Positions 43,287-55,356 of a stretch of DNA of 64,000 nucleotides are shown here, in pieces (the first letter of the stretch is position 1; each line of letters starts with the position of its first letter). The stretch covers positions 1-64,000 of the forward strand of contig JAIQDT010009076.1 of assembly GCA_021521415.1 (NCBI GenBank). The letters run 5' to 3'. Under the pieces are notes generated by a model that ran no database searches, was not told the origin of the DNA, and saw only the letters and a program-made list of their open reading frames with translations. The stretch is from Bidens hawaiensis (taxonomy: Eukaryota; Streptophyta; Magnoliopsida; Asterales; Asteraceae). A program made the translations under genes and the position numbers.

Positions 43287-44526
43287 TTGACATTAGATAA
43301 ATAAGAAAACGTGTATAAACAACCATCATAAATATACAACCATATATGAACATTCAAGTAGGAAATAACATTGCCTACATAATAAGTTGATAGATACACC
43401 AACTTGATTGTCTTATCAAAAACATTAAAACATAAGATATTAACATGAATTGACCACGATGACCTTGAAAATTTCTATCCTAAAACAAAATCATCCGCCT
43501 TAACCACCTGAAAAAACAAAAAAACCATGAAAAGTAATTAAATATTAAACCAAAAAGTTAACGTATATCATAATGAATGTGTGATAGTTAAACATCTAGA
43601 TACTTATGTTGAATAAATACTTATCATCATTAAAAATCAATATCAACATGCCAATCTTGATTTGAATGCCTAATGGTAACAGTCTCATGGATAGACTAAT
43701 GTGGAAAAAAAAGCTGAAAATAATCTCTAGTAATATTCTAGAAAAATAACACAAGTTTATTATAATATATTAATTAAAAAAACAGCATTTAATTAGAATA
43801 ATGGCCACTTATAACTGGCAGATACTCATCATATCTTCCAGGGATTGTTGGTTAAACACAGCTAAACCAGGATAATACATCTTATTACCAAACATAAACT
43901 GGAATTAAGTTTATGGAAACGAAAACGAAAATATGAAATTCACATTAATCGTATAAAATAAGTTGAATAATGAACATAAATCTAAAAAAATGGATTAATT
44001 GTTATTAAATCAAGCACTAATTAGGGTTTAAAAGAATAACTTACATTCAAAACGTGGAAGAAGAATGGAAGACTGAAGATGATTTTGATCGGATGGTAGA
44101 AATAGATTAAAAAATTATAATTGGTTATAAATGATACAAAGAGTCGGTTTTTACCCGGGTCATGATTTGGTAAATGGGCATCTTGATAATATAACCAAGA
44201 TATTATTTTTAATGAAATATAATCTAAAATAATAGAACCTAAATAGCATATCTATGCTATGTTGATTAATGTTAATTTTACATATTGGCATAAGGTAATC
44301 CAAATTTTTACACCTAATATTTAATTATGGTAAAAAAAAATTTTATGATTACATTTTTAAAAAGATAACATAAAAGAATAAAACTAAAATTTGGGAAATA
44401 AACTAAATAATAATAGAAACAACTAAGGTTATTGATAATATAAAGAAATTAAAAACCGTCATTAGAAAAAAAATGTATCCGAAGAAAATAAAAAACCAAG
44501 CATCATGTCAACAAAAAAACCAAAAA

Positions 44527-44588
44527 CATTATGTCTTAAAATAAAAATGACACCGAACATTATGTCTTAAAATAAAAATGACACCGAA
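44527..44588. repeat. Exact tandem duplication, 2 x 31 bp
   Basis: Two adjacent identical copies starting CATTATGTCTTAAAAT lie just downstream of the RPA-like gene. Confidence 0.8.
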
Positions 44589-45257
44589 CATACTCAGGTG
44601 TCTTTATTATTAAAGTTTGAAAGAAATATAGAAATCACTTCTCGACCTTAGGAGTAAGAAGTTTAACACCATCCTTGCTTGTTCCAACAATGCTAACCAA
44701 CTCAGGAACATCTTGGAGATCACTTGTCTTGGACTTAGTAGAAGAAATCCAAATTGACCATCACCATCAAAACATCCACAAGTTTACTCTTCAGTTTGTC
44801 ATCGGAATCACTACTTGACAACTTGATCTCACTCACTTCATCATCACCCAAACGATCATAAATTGGAGTTTTGTTATCCCCATTTTCAGAAATCTGTAAT
44901 AAACAAAAAAGTTGAAAAACAAATATAAAAATAAATGAAAAAAATAAAATAATGTGAAATATATAGTAGTGTAAGAAACCTTTAAAGAAGCAGAGCTTGT
45001 AGATTGATAGTCAGGTAAAGAATTTTCAAATGTTAGTGATCCGGATTCTGAAGTGTAACATCCCGAAATTTCTAAAATAATATTAATTGTATTATTTAAT
45101 ATTGGCGGGAAAGTTTACTCGGGTAAGCGGGGAAATAATAAAATAGAGTAGGAGCTAGTATGGGTCGGGCTAGTGTTGGTTAATGGATATAGGTTATGGA
45201 CTTGGGTCATGAAGGAAGGAAGGATGAGACCATGGGCTTAAGCCCATGATCCATAAT

Positions 45258-45264
45258 TATAAAA
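45258..45264 (+). promoter_or_regulatory. TATA box of solo LTR S3
   Basis: TATAAAA is followed 30-120 bp downstream by a CT-rich leader (CTCTCTCTC near 45,330-45,355), as in strong plant Pol II promoters. A GAG|GTAATG donor-like site follows near 45,400. It could drive transcription out of the solo LTR into the antisense of the RPA-like gene. Confidence 0.6.
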
Positions 45265-45714
45265 GCCTTAATTACCCAATTATCATTCATTACTCATACT
45301 CCATACACCACCCAAAACACACACTTAGCTCTCTCTCATCCTACTTTCTCTCTCTAAGCCGAAACCAAGAAGAAGAAAGAGAACCGATTTCCGACCCGAG
45401 GTAATGATAGTATGTTGTTGTAGAGATCCAAACCGTTAGATCTAGTTGCGAAACAACGAGTGGACACCGTTAAACCGTTGAAGTCACGAGATACGGGTGG
45501 AATCGGGTATAAACCGAACCTAAGATGAGCTTAGGGATCACCCTAGCTCAAATCTGGATCGAACGGGACGAAAAACGGTGAAAACGGTGGCCAAACGAGT
45601 GATATCTCGCTTTTCCGGCAAGATTCACGTTTTTTCGGCAACGGCGGCGCCGGAGTTGGCTGGTACGATGATAGGCAAATGTCAGAGAATGTTCTGACAT
45701 TCTCTGACCTAAAC

Positions 45715-46025
45715 CTAATTCGTTAGCGGAAGGGAGACGAACTAGCTGTAGTTCGTTATGCCAGTTCGTTAGGGGAAGATAACGAATTAGCCTTAATTCG
45801 TTATGTCTATTCGTTAAGCCAAGGATGGCGAATGAACTCCCAGTTCGTTAAGGGTTCAGTTCGCTAAAAGTTCAGTTCGTTAAGGGTCAGTTCGTTAACA
45901 AGGTCCAATTCGTTATGGAAGATGACGAACTAGATTAATGAATCAACTAAGGAAAGATAACGAATCAGAATGTGATCTGGATAGCGAATTAAAGTGTGAT
46001 CTGATAACGAATTACACGTAATTCG
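45715..46025. repeat. TTCGTTA / TAACGAA motif array in S3
   Basis: About 15 copies of TTCGTTA or its complement occur in 310 bp, spaced 12-30 bp, in both orientations. It lies in the probable transcribed leader part of the LTR. Confidence 0.75.
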
Positions 46026-48944
46026 TTATGGAAAATGTGATGGTGATTAAAATAATAATTTAAAATCGTAGTGGAAAATGTGATAAGACAGCTCGACACC
46101 AGCCAGCGGCTCTGCCCCTTGGAAACTGCTAGGGGCTGCCGCCCCTAGACCCCGCTGCCAGGGGCGCTGCCCCCGGACCCCCGTTCGTTGAGGGTTGTGA
46201 ATAGACTAGAAACGTGATATGGATAGTAATAGTTAATTGATGTGTGTAATTGTTATACAGTTAGTCGCGCACAGCTAAGGAAGGAGTAACTGTTAACCGA
46301 GTTCAGGTGAGTTTCTAGCCCCATTTTCCTTGTTATGTTTTGGGGGCTGTGTGCATACTCGATGTGAAGTGTGAATACACTTACCTTAAGTGGTAAGTGT
46401 ATGCTATAGATGTTATACGAGGTAGCTATTATATAATGCTTGTTGGTGCGTGAACGATCTTCGGATATTGCACGTATCGCCAAGGATAGTGATTGTCAAG
46501 TGGTTATTAGTGTGTGTAAATGTTATGATGTAACTTGGTTATTATGTAAATGATGTAATATTATGAAGTGTGTTGTAGACAAGTAGAGGTAGAGTGGGTT
46601 AGAAGTGGAAAGAGTCTAGTAAGAGTGTTAGTGGCATGACGGTAGTACGTGGTAGGGTAAGCCTATACGTGACTTCGTTATTAAAGTGGCAAAGTGGCAT
46701 AACGTTATACGTTATTAAAGTGGCAAAGTGGTAGGGTAAATAAGAGGTTAAGTGGTAAGGTGAGCAGGTTAGATAGTGAACTACGTGTCTTCGGATACGT
46801 ATATGATGCATGTAGTGGTTGTATGATAAGTTGCTTGATTAACTAGAACTCACTCAGCGTAGCTGACTTTTAGTATGCACGCAGGTGAGCTAATTATAGA
46901 GTTAGCATGAGAATGGCACATGGCATGGATTGAACGGCTGGCATCTGAAGATAGAAGAAAAGATGTTTTAAATATAATGATTTGTGTTATGGTATCAAAG
47001 AAAAGATTCAATGTTTTGTAATGAATGATTGATGTTTTATATTTCGCGAAAAGTTTTAAGTAACTCTGATTGTAAGAACTGTGTTTATGAGTAAATCCGA
47101 CGCTAAAGTAAGGCACCGGGAATGGGGCCTTACACGAAGGCTACAAATATAATACAAAATACAAAAAATTAGAATATAGTGCTATGATGTATTTGTTACA
47201 AATTAAATGCAGATGAATTTACCACGATAAATGCAGGAAGTAGTCTTTTCTCAATCTCAGAAATAATTGGTTTATCATCTGTTAGCTTTGATATACCGTA
47301 TACCTCAACATTATTCCTAAAATTGAAATCAGCAACCTCAACTTTAAAAGAAAACTTCTTTTCCAACAAACAGGTCAACTCAATGGGAAATCCAGTATCA
47401 GCAGCATATTCAACCTATAATATTGTTTAGAAAAACATGTGTTACATAAATAGTGTTTCATATAAATAAGAGAGTAAGAAGTTGAATAACAATAAATAAT
47501 TACATAACCTGATCTCTAATAGCAAGCAGTTCAGATGCAGTTTTGTTGATAATAAGTTTGGCATTACGATCAAAAAGTGTTAACGAAACAACACCAGTGC
47601 CGTCTTGAACTCTTAGCTTAATCTTATACCTAAAGTAAATTTTTTAATCAACAACATGTCAACGTAAAAATATTTTTTTATACATTATACCTAGGAGTAG
47701 GTGTAACACCCAAAGTGTTACATCTCTGATTCTTGCATTCATAAACGGCATCGCCTTCCACAACGGTCACACTCAACTTACGATTACAATTATTGCAACC
47801 GAGATAGTACCATTCAGATTCAGCACAAAGCGCCTTTATGGTGCCAAGTACTGTAATACTCTTTGGCATAAATAAATGAATTAAACAACTTAACATATAC
47901 TTCTGATAAATTATAATTACATGGAATTATTAATAATTACCTGCAATATTGTGCAAATTTCACAAATGTTGTAAAATGATGTAGCCTTCAGAAACTCTTC
48001 ATCAAGAGTAGACATCAATTTTACAGGAATAGGCCTACGAACAGGACCATCAATTTTTAAGTCCAAAAACTCAAACAAACTGCAAAACAAATTTAAACGT
48101 TTAAAAATCCATAAATGTAAGGAAAATAATTATTGAAGAAACAATTAGGACATTTAATAGTAATATTACTGTGTCTTATAATCTTCAATCTCAAAAATAT
48201 TATCATTGATGAGCACACAAGTAACATCAGTGTAATTAGACACATATGGTTTCTCTAAAAAAATAAATACAAGAAAGTCGTTATGATATTAAAAAATAAA
48301 GTCTTATAAAAAAAGGAATTAAATATACAAAATATTAACACAAACCTTTATGATATTTAACTCTACCAAATTGCATAAGGATAATCATATGTGATTCATC
48401 AAAATGCTCAACAACATACTTAGAGAACTGTGGTGCGTAATCCCCCAAAGTGTGATGTAGACACAGTCACCGCTAAAAAAATAACTATTATTAGAACTAA
48501 ATTTTTATAGTGATCAAATATTAATAAAGAATCTAACATACAGTAGTATAAAATTATGAATAAACATTTACCTCAAGTCAGAAACCTCCATACTTAATCT
48601 TGCATTTTTTTTGACATCTCTCAGATTGGAATTGTTATCTTTAAAAACATGAACAACATGTCCAATTATATCTGGAAAAATTCAGATTAAAGAATCAGAA
48701 AAACATCAAAGATTAATAAATTATAAAAACAAAAATGTAATTAATTAAAAACCTATAGTAGCTTTCAACGGGATTTCTTTACCTCCATTGACCTTAAGAA
48801 ACAAACACAAAATTACATAAGTTATATTAAATGTACAAGTTGGTATATTGTACCAATAAATAGTAAAAGAAAAGTCGAAATGAACTTGGAAGAAGAAAAA
48901 CAATAGAGTTGGGATATTCAAAGGTGATGAAAAAATGATTAACA

Positions 48945-49312
48945 AAGTAACGATTATATACTATAAATTAGTTACTTATTTATGTAAAGATAATCTAAAG
49001 AGAAATGATTTGCAATTATTGCAAATTATAATATGGAAAATGGTTGAAGGTGTAAATTTATAATTATTACCTATTTATAAAATTTTATGATTGTCTATAA
49101 CGATTATCTATCTATGTAAATTACGAACGTGTAGAAATAAAATGTACATGACTTTGTAAAATATAATATAAATAGAATTGAATAAATTTATAAATAAAAT
49201 ATATTATAATAATTAGTATAAATGAGAAGTTTTGTGTCACAAAGTGTTTTTTTTTTTTTTAAGTTTTGTATATTATATATAAGTTTTGTGTATATTATAA
49301 AAAAAAGATTTA
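48945..49312. repeat. AT-rich direct repeat, left copy (partner 51,985-52,250)
   Basis: From about 48,945 to 49,205 the sequence matches 51,985-52,250 with perhaps 10-15% difference (shared words: 'aaaatggttgaaggtgtaaatttataattatt', 'tgtctataacgat'). A poly-T run at about 49,248-49,260 follows. No gene. Confidence 0.6.
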
Positions 49313-51574
49313 TTTCCTGTTAGCACCCGGGTTCGAGCCTCTACTTTTACAAACTATGGAATGTTTTTTATTTATGTTACTTATTTGTTTTCTTTTTATT
49401 TTAATTTTTCGTTGGGCCAGGTATTTGTGGGCATGTTTTTCCTTTTGACGCGTGGATGAGTCATGAGAGGTGTTTTCTTCCTGGTAGCCCACGCATCTAA
49501 CTGCTTTTCTTTTCCATGTCAGCTAATATTTCCTTCAATCCATTTGTGACCAGAGTTTTTGTGGTAGTCACCGCTTGCGATTCATGGTGGCAATTGTGCC
49601 TTTTGGTGGGTTTTGTCGGTGGCCTCTAGACATCCGGTGACCATATACCGGTGTCAATTTTAGCTGTGGTTGGTTTCAATGACTTAAATCAGTCGTAACG
49701 GTGGCTATATCCATGTGTTTGGGTTTTCGCGGTACTTATTTGATAACCTTTTGTGGTGGTCGTCGGTTGCGATTCCCAGTGATGACTGCGTCTGTCAATG
49801 AGTTAGACTGCCTGTCTTTGTAGGATTTTGTATTTAGGTTTGGGTTTAAGTTTTGAATTCTATGTTTGATGTAAGTTTGGGTTTAAGGATTCTAATTGCA
49901 GGTTTTTGTACCGGTACATGGTAATATATGTTGGTTTGCAAATTATATGAAAGTAACTATGTTAGGTAATCCCATGTGCTGCAAGTATTGCATATGAGGT
50001 TCTTTTGTTCATTTGTGTGTCTTATGCTGCAGTTTCGTTATCTGTTTTATAGTTCAATCGGTGGTCTACTTGTGTTGAAAAAATAGATGATATTGTAGGT
50101 AATGCGTTCTATCTTCAGTAGTTTTGTTAGTTATTTACTTGTGGTAAATCAAGAATTGCTATAATGATTAAGAATCAAAACATTTGTGTTTGTACAATAT
50201 AGAATTGTTATGTTGACTTATGTTTTTATTATAGAGTTTGGTAAATGCATCTATCATAACTTTTATATTAAGGCTAATAATAGTGGTTTAGTTATATTTA
50301 TAACTGGTAACTGTATTTATGAGATTAGAGGTTTGAAGCTTGCCTTACTTTCATATTTTTTTTTGTTGTTTTTGCAGGTTCTGATCTTAGTAATTTCTTC
50401 CAAGGTGCTTTATACACTGCAATAGAAGGTATGCTTTTCAGATTTAGCCACTAATGTTGTGTATTTTGAGTTGTTTGTGTGTGCATTGATTATGTCTGCG
50501 ATCTAGGGTGTACTATATAATTAATTCAGTAGGTTTTATGTGAAACAAATTTGCTATTAGAGTTTGGTTAAAGACAATTATTTATTCACATTGAATGTGT
50601 GCACTAGCGATTTTGATATGTAATTGTTGTAGATCTTTTAGGTAACTACTATTGTAGATGTATATGGAAATTAACGAACCTCAGGCTCAGATTCTGATTC
50701 GCGTTCAATAAACGTTTCGGATTCAGAAGTTCATGATCAGGTTGTCGTCAATTATAGGAGTAGTGTTATGGATTTTTTGTTAAGCTCATGAGCTCTTATC
50801 TTCGTTTTTTTTGTGATATTATGCATGTTCATTTTCGTATTCCGAGGTCAAAACTTTCCCTATTAATAACATTATCGAACACGGCCCGCTTTATAAAACG
50901 GGTTTATGTCATGTCAACCCAAAGAATGATCATTTCATGTCTTGCTTTGGGTCGTCGTTAAAATTGTCACAACTGCTTTTTGCTCAAGAATTGTGAACGA
51001 ACTACGGTGCTTTAAATAAAGACCAAAGTGTAATTTTTATTAGAAACGGATAAAAAAAAGTAACTATAATACCTCTTAAAAGCCATCTAAAATGATGTTT
51101 AAGGTTATTACATTTTGTTTTACTTCCACATAATTTTAAGTGTGAATAGTTTATGCATTTTCTGTTAACATGATCTATACATGTTAAGTTCATTATAATT
51201 ATCACCCTCAAGGGCGAAGAGGGAGACGGGTTTTAATTGTTGTTGACTTTATGGTAGTTGATTTTCAGTAATAAGACTTTAAAGCACAAGGTTGGTTTTG
51301 TCTTGCTGGTGTCATTTTGGTCGATGTTTTTGGATACTTGCTTTTGTATGTATGTACATACGTATGTATGTGTGTGTATATATATATAGACACACACTTT
51401 TTGCAACAATTTGATTTATTTTCGTTGACGTTTGACACAATTTAGTTCATGGCAGTTCTTTTCAACTTTAAGTGTTAGTAGTTAGTTGTTTTTTGTTGAT
51501 CAGCTTGTAACACGAGCGGTGATGTAACGCTTATTAAAACCGTCCCGGCGCAACGCGCCCGGTTAAAAAACTAG
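49313..51574 (+). mobile_element. Helitron-like H2 (non-autonomous), 5' end not located
   Basis: The right end is a GC-rich imperfect hairpin (about 51,543-51,562, CCCGGCGC AAC GCGCCCGG) followed by TTAAAAAA and CTAG at 51,571-51,574, then T. This has the form of a plant Helitron 3' end. The interior has no Rep/helicase or RPA sequence that I can read; several short ORFs are not convincing. The region sits between the two copies of an AT-rich direct repeat, so the left limit given is only where that repeat ends. Confidence 0.5.
51543..51574 (+). terminator. Helitron 3' hairpin and CTAG end (H2)
   Basis: GC-rich stem with a one-base bulge in otherwise very AT-rich DNA, 8 bp before CTAG and followed by T. 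Confidence 0.6.
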
Positions 51575-52555
51575 TTATAATATAAATAGAAATCATGTCG
51601 GTTTTTAATCAAAATGAACTATTATTATGTAAATTTATTATTTGACATAATAAAATCAATAAAAGTATTATAATATAAATAAAAATCATTTGATTTTAAG
51701 TTTAAAATCACATGGTTTTTAATATACGTTTTTCCTGTATTTTTGTCAAATTAAAATTATTTAAATTTATGATAAATATTTTCAAATTAACTTATACCAA
51801 AAATAAATATAAGCATAATAGTTTTTTAATTATTTTAATTAACATATACCAAAAATATATGGATACTTATTTTTCCAATTAACTTTAATATTTTCAAACG
51901 ACTTACCTTAATTCGTCTAATTATTTACATATTTAATTATTTACTTATTTACTTTAATAATAACGTTTTAACTTTATTATTTGAAGCAACAATATAACAT
52001 TTTTATGATATATAGTATAAATTAGATACTTAATTATGTAAGGATAATATAAATAGAAATGATTTACAATTATTGTAAATTATAATATGAAAAATGGTTG
52101 AAGGTGTAAATTTATAATTATTGCCTACTTATAAAATTTTATGGTTGTCTATAACGATAATCTATTTATGTAAATTATGAAAGTGTAGAAATAAAATGTA
52201 CATGAATTTGAAAAATATAATATAAATAGAAATGATAAATAAATTTGTAATTGCAAATCATGGTTATATACAAAAAAAATATATGGATACTTATTACAAA
52301 TTACAAATTTGTAATAACGAATTATGGTTATACCTTAACTAAAAATGCAACCTTAAATCTAATGGTTAACTTTAATATTCAAACGACTTATCTTAATTCG
52401 TCTAATGATTTACATGTTTCCTTATTTACTTATTTAGTTTAATATTAATGTTTAAACATTAATATTTGAACTAACAATCTTTAAATACTATTAAAGTAAT
52501 ACAGTTATACACATAGCCTTCTTCTAGATTGTCCACATGTGCAATCCAGTCAACA
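51575..52555. repeat. AT-rich region with right copy of the direct repeat
   Basis: 51,985-52,250 is the partner of 48,945-49,205. The rest is AT-rich with 'aatataaatagaaat' words shared with 58,730-58,860. No gene. Confidence 0.5.
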
Positions 52556-52559
52556 ACTT

Positions 52560-53995
52560 TCCATTCACATATTCTTTATTAGGCTGCCATGTGTCATGTT
52601 AACCAAACACCCTATATTTAAACATTAATAATTCATAATTTTTCACCCTAAACATATTTTTCTCTCTTTCTCTATTAGCCGGATCTCTTTTCACCCTCTC
52701 ATATATTCCGGCTACTCTAGATCTAGATTTGTATTAATCGTTTTCCGGTAAGTTTATATTTTATAATAAACTTCCGATTGTTGATATATGTATTTCCGGC
52801 AAAATTATATTTTCTTCCGGTTATTGTTTTCTCTAACTTTTTTATCTTTATTTTCATTTTCAATTGAATTTATTAAAATCAGTTTAGGTTGTAAATCAAA
52901 AACGGCGATGAAGCTAATATGTTGACGTATTTACGTTCTTCCGGTAAGTTTTTCCGTTTAGTTTTCCCGGTAATGTGTTATACATATAACAATGGTTGTT
53001 TTATATTTATTTGAAGTTTTATATTTTTCTTTCCTCTCATATATTCCGGCTAATCTAGATCTAGATTTGTATTAATCGTTTTTCGATAAGTTTATATTTT
53101 ATAATAAACTTCCGATTGTTGATATATGTACTTCCAGCAACATTATATTTTCTTCCGGTTATTGTTTCCTCTAACCTTTTTATCTTTATTTTCATTGTTA
53201 ACTGATTTTATTAAAATCAGTTTAGGTTGTAAATCAAAAACGGCGATGAAGCTAATATGTGGACGTATTTACGTTTTTCCGGTAAGTTTTTCCGTTAAGT
53301 TTTCCGGTTATTTGTTATACCTATAACAATGGTTATTTTATATTTATTTGAAGTTTTATATTTTTCTTTCCTGTTTTTTTTTTGTTGTACATGTTGTTCT
53401 TCTAGGTTCTAAATAAAAATCACCTTCATTCATGGACAATATCATTATTTCGTTTTTCCGGTAAGACACATTTAAATTATCCGGTCATAAATTATAATTA
53501 TAATCTTCCATAATATCAATGTTATATCAAAATTTTATTATTTCATATTATTTACCCGATTGATTTATCGAATATTTCAGTTTACCTTCTAAATCTGAAT
53601 CTGAGATATCATGGTTATTATCATTATATTGTTTTTTCTGACAAGCATTCAATTTTTCCGGTTATAATTTAAATATCAAATTTTACATAATATCAATATT
53701 AATATTCTACTTTATAATTTCAGGTTAATGTCCCGACTGATACAAGCTAATTTTCATGGATTGAACATTATTTTATAAGATGTATTTTTATATATTGATG
53801 TATATTTCTTTTTTGAATATTCAATTATATTCATATTTGTAGATAAAATAATATATTGATGTATATCGGAGATACCTTTATGTATATTTTTTTTCCGGCA
53901 TGACTTAATATACATAAATTACATATTTAAGTATCCAATTAATACAATTTATTGAGTTTGACTATCATTATTTGTTTAAATAACTAACAAGGATA
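52560..53995 (+). repeat. Left arm of a 1.4-kb inverted repeat (Helitron-like 5' region)
   Basis: Matches 60,150-59,110 in reverse complement, block by block: the CTATATTTAAAC promoter-like string, repeated TTCCGGTAAGTTT donor-like sites, 'aaatcaaaaacggcgatga', 'gatgtatat', and the closing 'gtatcc...attaat' block. It includes an internal tandem duplication. No open coding frame. Confidence 0.6.
52697..53372 (+). repeat. Tandem duplication, 2 x about 338 bp
   Basis: 52,697-53,034 and 53,035-53,372 both start CTCTCATATATTCCGGCTA and share the same order of blocks, with roughly 90% identity by eye. The short plus ORF 53,126-53,326 is inside copy two and has no counterpart of note. Confidence 0.8.
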
Positions 53996-54020
53996 GTCAA
54001 ACTCAATAAATTGTATTAAT
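53938..54020. repeat. Perfect 29-bp inverted repeat with 25-bp spacer
   Basis: Arms 53,938-53,966 and 53,992-54,020 are exact reverse complements (outer word ATTAATACAATTT). This gives a long perfect hairpin at the inner edge of the 1.4-kb inverted-repeat arm. Confidence 0.92.
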
Positions 54021-54039
54021 GGCTTTAATACAATTTAAT

Positions 54040-55315
54040 TAGCCTATTTAAACTCCTTTTAAATTCGGAATTCGACCAATCTTTCAACAAAATTTTAAAG
54101 GTTTTAATACTCTCCATAGTTTTAAACTCATTTCAAAATCTTTTTATAAACTTTTGAAGTTTTCAAATTAACTGATTTGATTTTTCTTTTTGTAATTATT
54201 TCTAAGTTAGTTAGTCATATTAGTAAAATTATGAACATATTTGATTTTAATTTTTGTGATTTGACATTAACTAGAATAAGTTATAATTTTAATATTCAAA
54301 AAACTGATTGTCAACCTAAAAATACTTGTCATAATTGTAATGTAATCTTACTTTAATTTACATGAATATTAATTATTAATTAATACTAAAATAAAAACCG
54401 CATTATTTTAGAACAAAATATTCAAATTGACATAATTTCTAATCATCAATACTTAATATATCATATATTAAATAGTTTATCATCATTAATAAATATTATT
54501 CGACACATATGATTTAATGAATAATATTAAACATGACAACTTTTCATAATTTATTAATATTATTATTCTCATGAATCAAGATATTTCAAATTATTTCTAT
54601 CATTACATGGAAGACCAAATTTAAACTTAAAACTAAAAAATTTAATTAACATATTTAAACTCCTTTTAAATTCAGAAATTGACCAATCTTTCAACAAAGT
54701 TTTAAAGGTTTTAAACTTTTCATAATTTATTAATATTATTATTCCCATGAATCAAGATATTTCAAATTATTTCTATCTTTACATGGAAAACTAAATTTAA
54801 ACTTAAAACTACAAAATTTAATTAACATATATAAACTCCTTTTAAATTCGGAAATTGACCAATCTTTCAACAAAGATTTAAAGGTTTTAATATTCTCTAT
54901 AATTTTAAACTCATTTCAAAATCTTTCCATAATTTTTGAAGTTTTCAAATTAACCGATTTGATTTTCATTTTTGTAATTTTTTCTAAATTAATTACTCAT
55001 ATTAGTAAAATTAGAACCGATTTGATTTTAAATTTTGTGATTTGGCATTAACTAGAATAAGATATCATTTTAATATTCAAAAAAATGATTGTCAAACTAA
55101 AAATACTTGCCATAATTGTAATAAAATTTAACTTTAATTTACGTGAATATTAATTATTAATAAACACTAAAATAATAACCGCGTTATTTTAAAACACAAT
55201 ATTCAAATTGACATAATTTGTAATCATCAATACTTAATATATCATAGATTATATAACATTTTTATCATCATTTATAAATATTATTCAGCACATATGATTA
55301 ATTGAATATATCACA
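54040..55315. repeat. AT-rich tandem duplication block (units at 54,048, 54,654 and 54,834)
   Basis: The word TTTAAACTCCTTTTAAATTC opens three units. The first is about 606 bp, the second about 180 bp (matching the start and the end of the first), and the third runs on to about 55,315. No gene; the repeat explains all ORF-like stretches. Confidence 0.75.
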
Positions 55316-55320
55316 GGTGA

Positions 55321-55356
<36 letters not shown>

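Larger units (their letters stand above)
45054..47134 (+). mobile_element. S3: gypsy-type solo LTR, 2,081 bp, inside the RPA-like gene
   Basis: The ends are TGTAACATCC ... GGGGCCTTACA, and the flanks are TGAAG (45,049-45,053) and CGAAG (47,135-47,139), a target duplication with one change. It splits an RPA-like exon. It has a TATA box and CT-rich leader, a TTCGTTA motif array, a GC-rich hairpin-prone stretch (about 46,095-46,185), and an intron-like pair CAG|GTGAGT (46,306/46,307) and ACGCAG| (46,884). A near-duplicate of a 'ttattaaagtggcaaagtgg' unit lies at about 46,677-46,735. Plus orientation follows from the TATA box and the block order shared with S1. Confidence 0.88.
44635..48792 (-). 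pseudogene. RPA70-like single-strand DNA-binding protein gene (Helitron type), 5' truncated
   Basis: Minus-strand exons with GT/AG borders can be followed at about 48,792-48,753, 48,671-48,572, 48,472-48,346, 48,254-48,170, 48,079-47,941, 47,870-47,691, 47,629-47,509, 47,414-47,223, then an exon split by S3 (47,140-47,135 plus 45,048-44,980), and 44,893-44,635. The product has an OB fold like DBD-B (VNGGKEIPLKATI; GDCVYITLWG), then the DBD-C zinc ribbon with Cys residues in CNNCNRK and YECKNQRC, then its OB fold (YKIKLRVQDGTGVVSLTLFD). The N-terminal OB fold is absent. A frameshift lies after TLWG (about 48,440) and another near 44,760. In Helitrons such genes are thought to assist rolling-circle replication; host RPA1 origin is possible but the setting favours Helitron. 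Confidence 0.75.
43259..48950 (-). mobile_element. Helitron H1 carrying an RPA70-like gene (5' end not located)
   Basis: The minus-strand 3' end is defined by the hairpin 43,270-43,286 (6-bp arms CCCGTG / CACGGG) and CTAG at 43,262-43,259, with T as the next base, as required for Helitron insertion between A and T. The interior carries an RPA-like gene in the same orientation, which is typical of plant Helitrons. The 5' TC end and the Rep/helicase gene are not in evidence, and the left limit given (48,950) is where RPA homology fades. The solo LTR S3 is a later insertion. Confidence 0.6.

Noticed and set aside
46253..46811. Minus-strand ORFs of 76 and 70 codons inside S3
   Set aside because: Inside a solo LTR, no motif, and the sense strand is plus.
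49310..49345. GGTTCGAGCC, a match to a Pol III B box / tRNA T arm
   Set aside because: No A box or cloverleaf partner upstream; a short isolated match is not enough for a tRNA or SINE.
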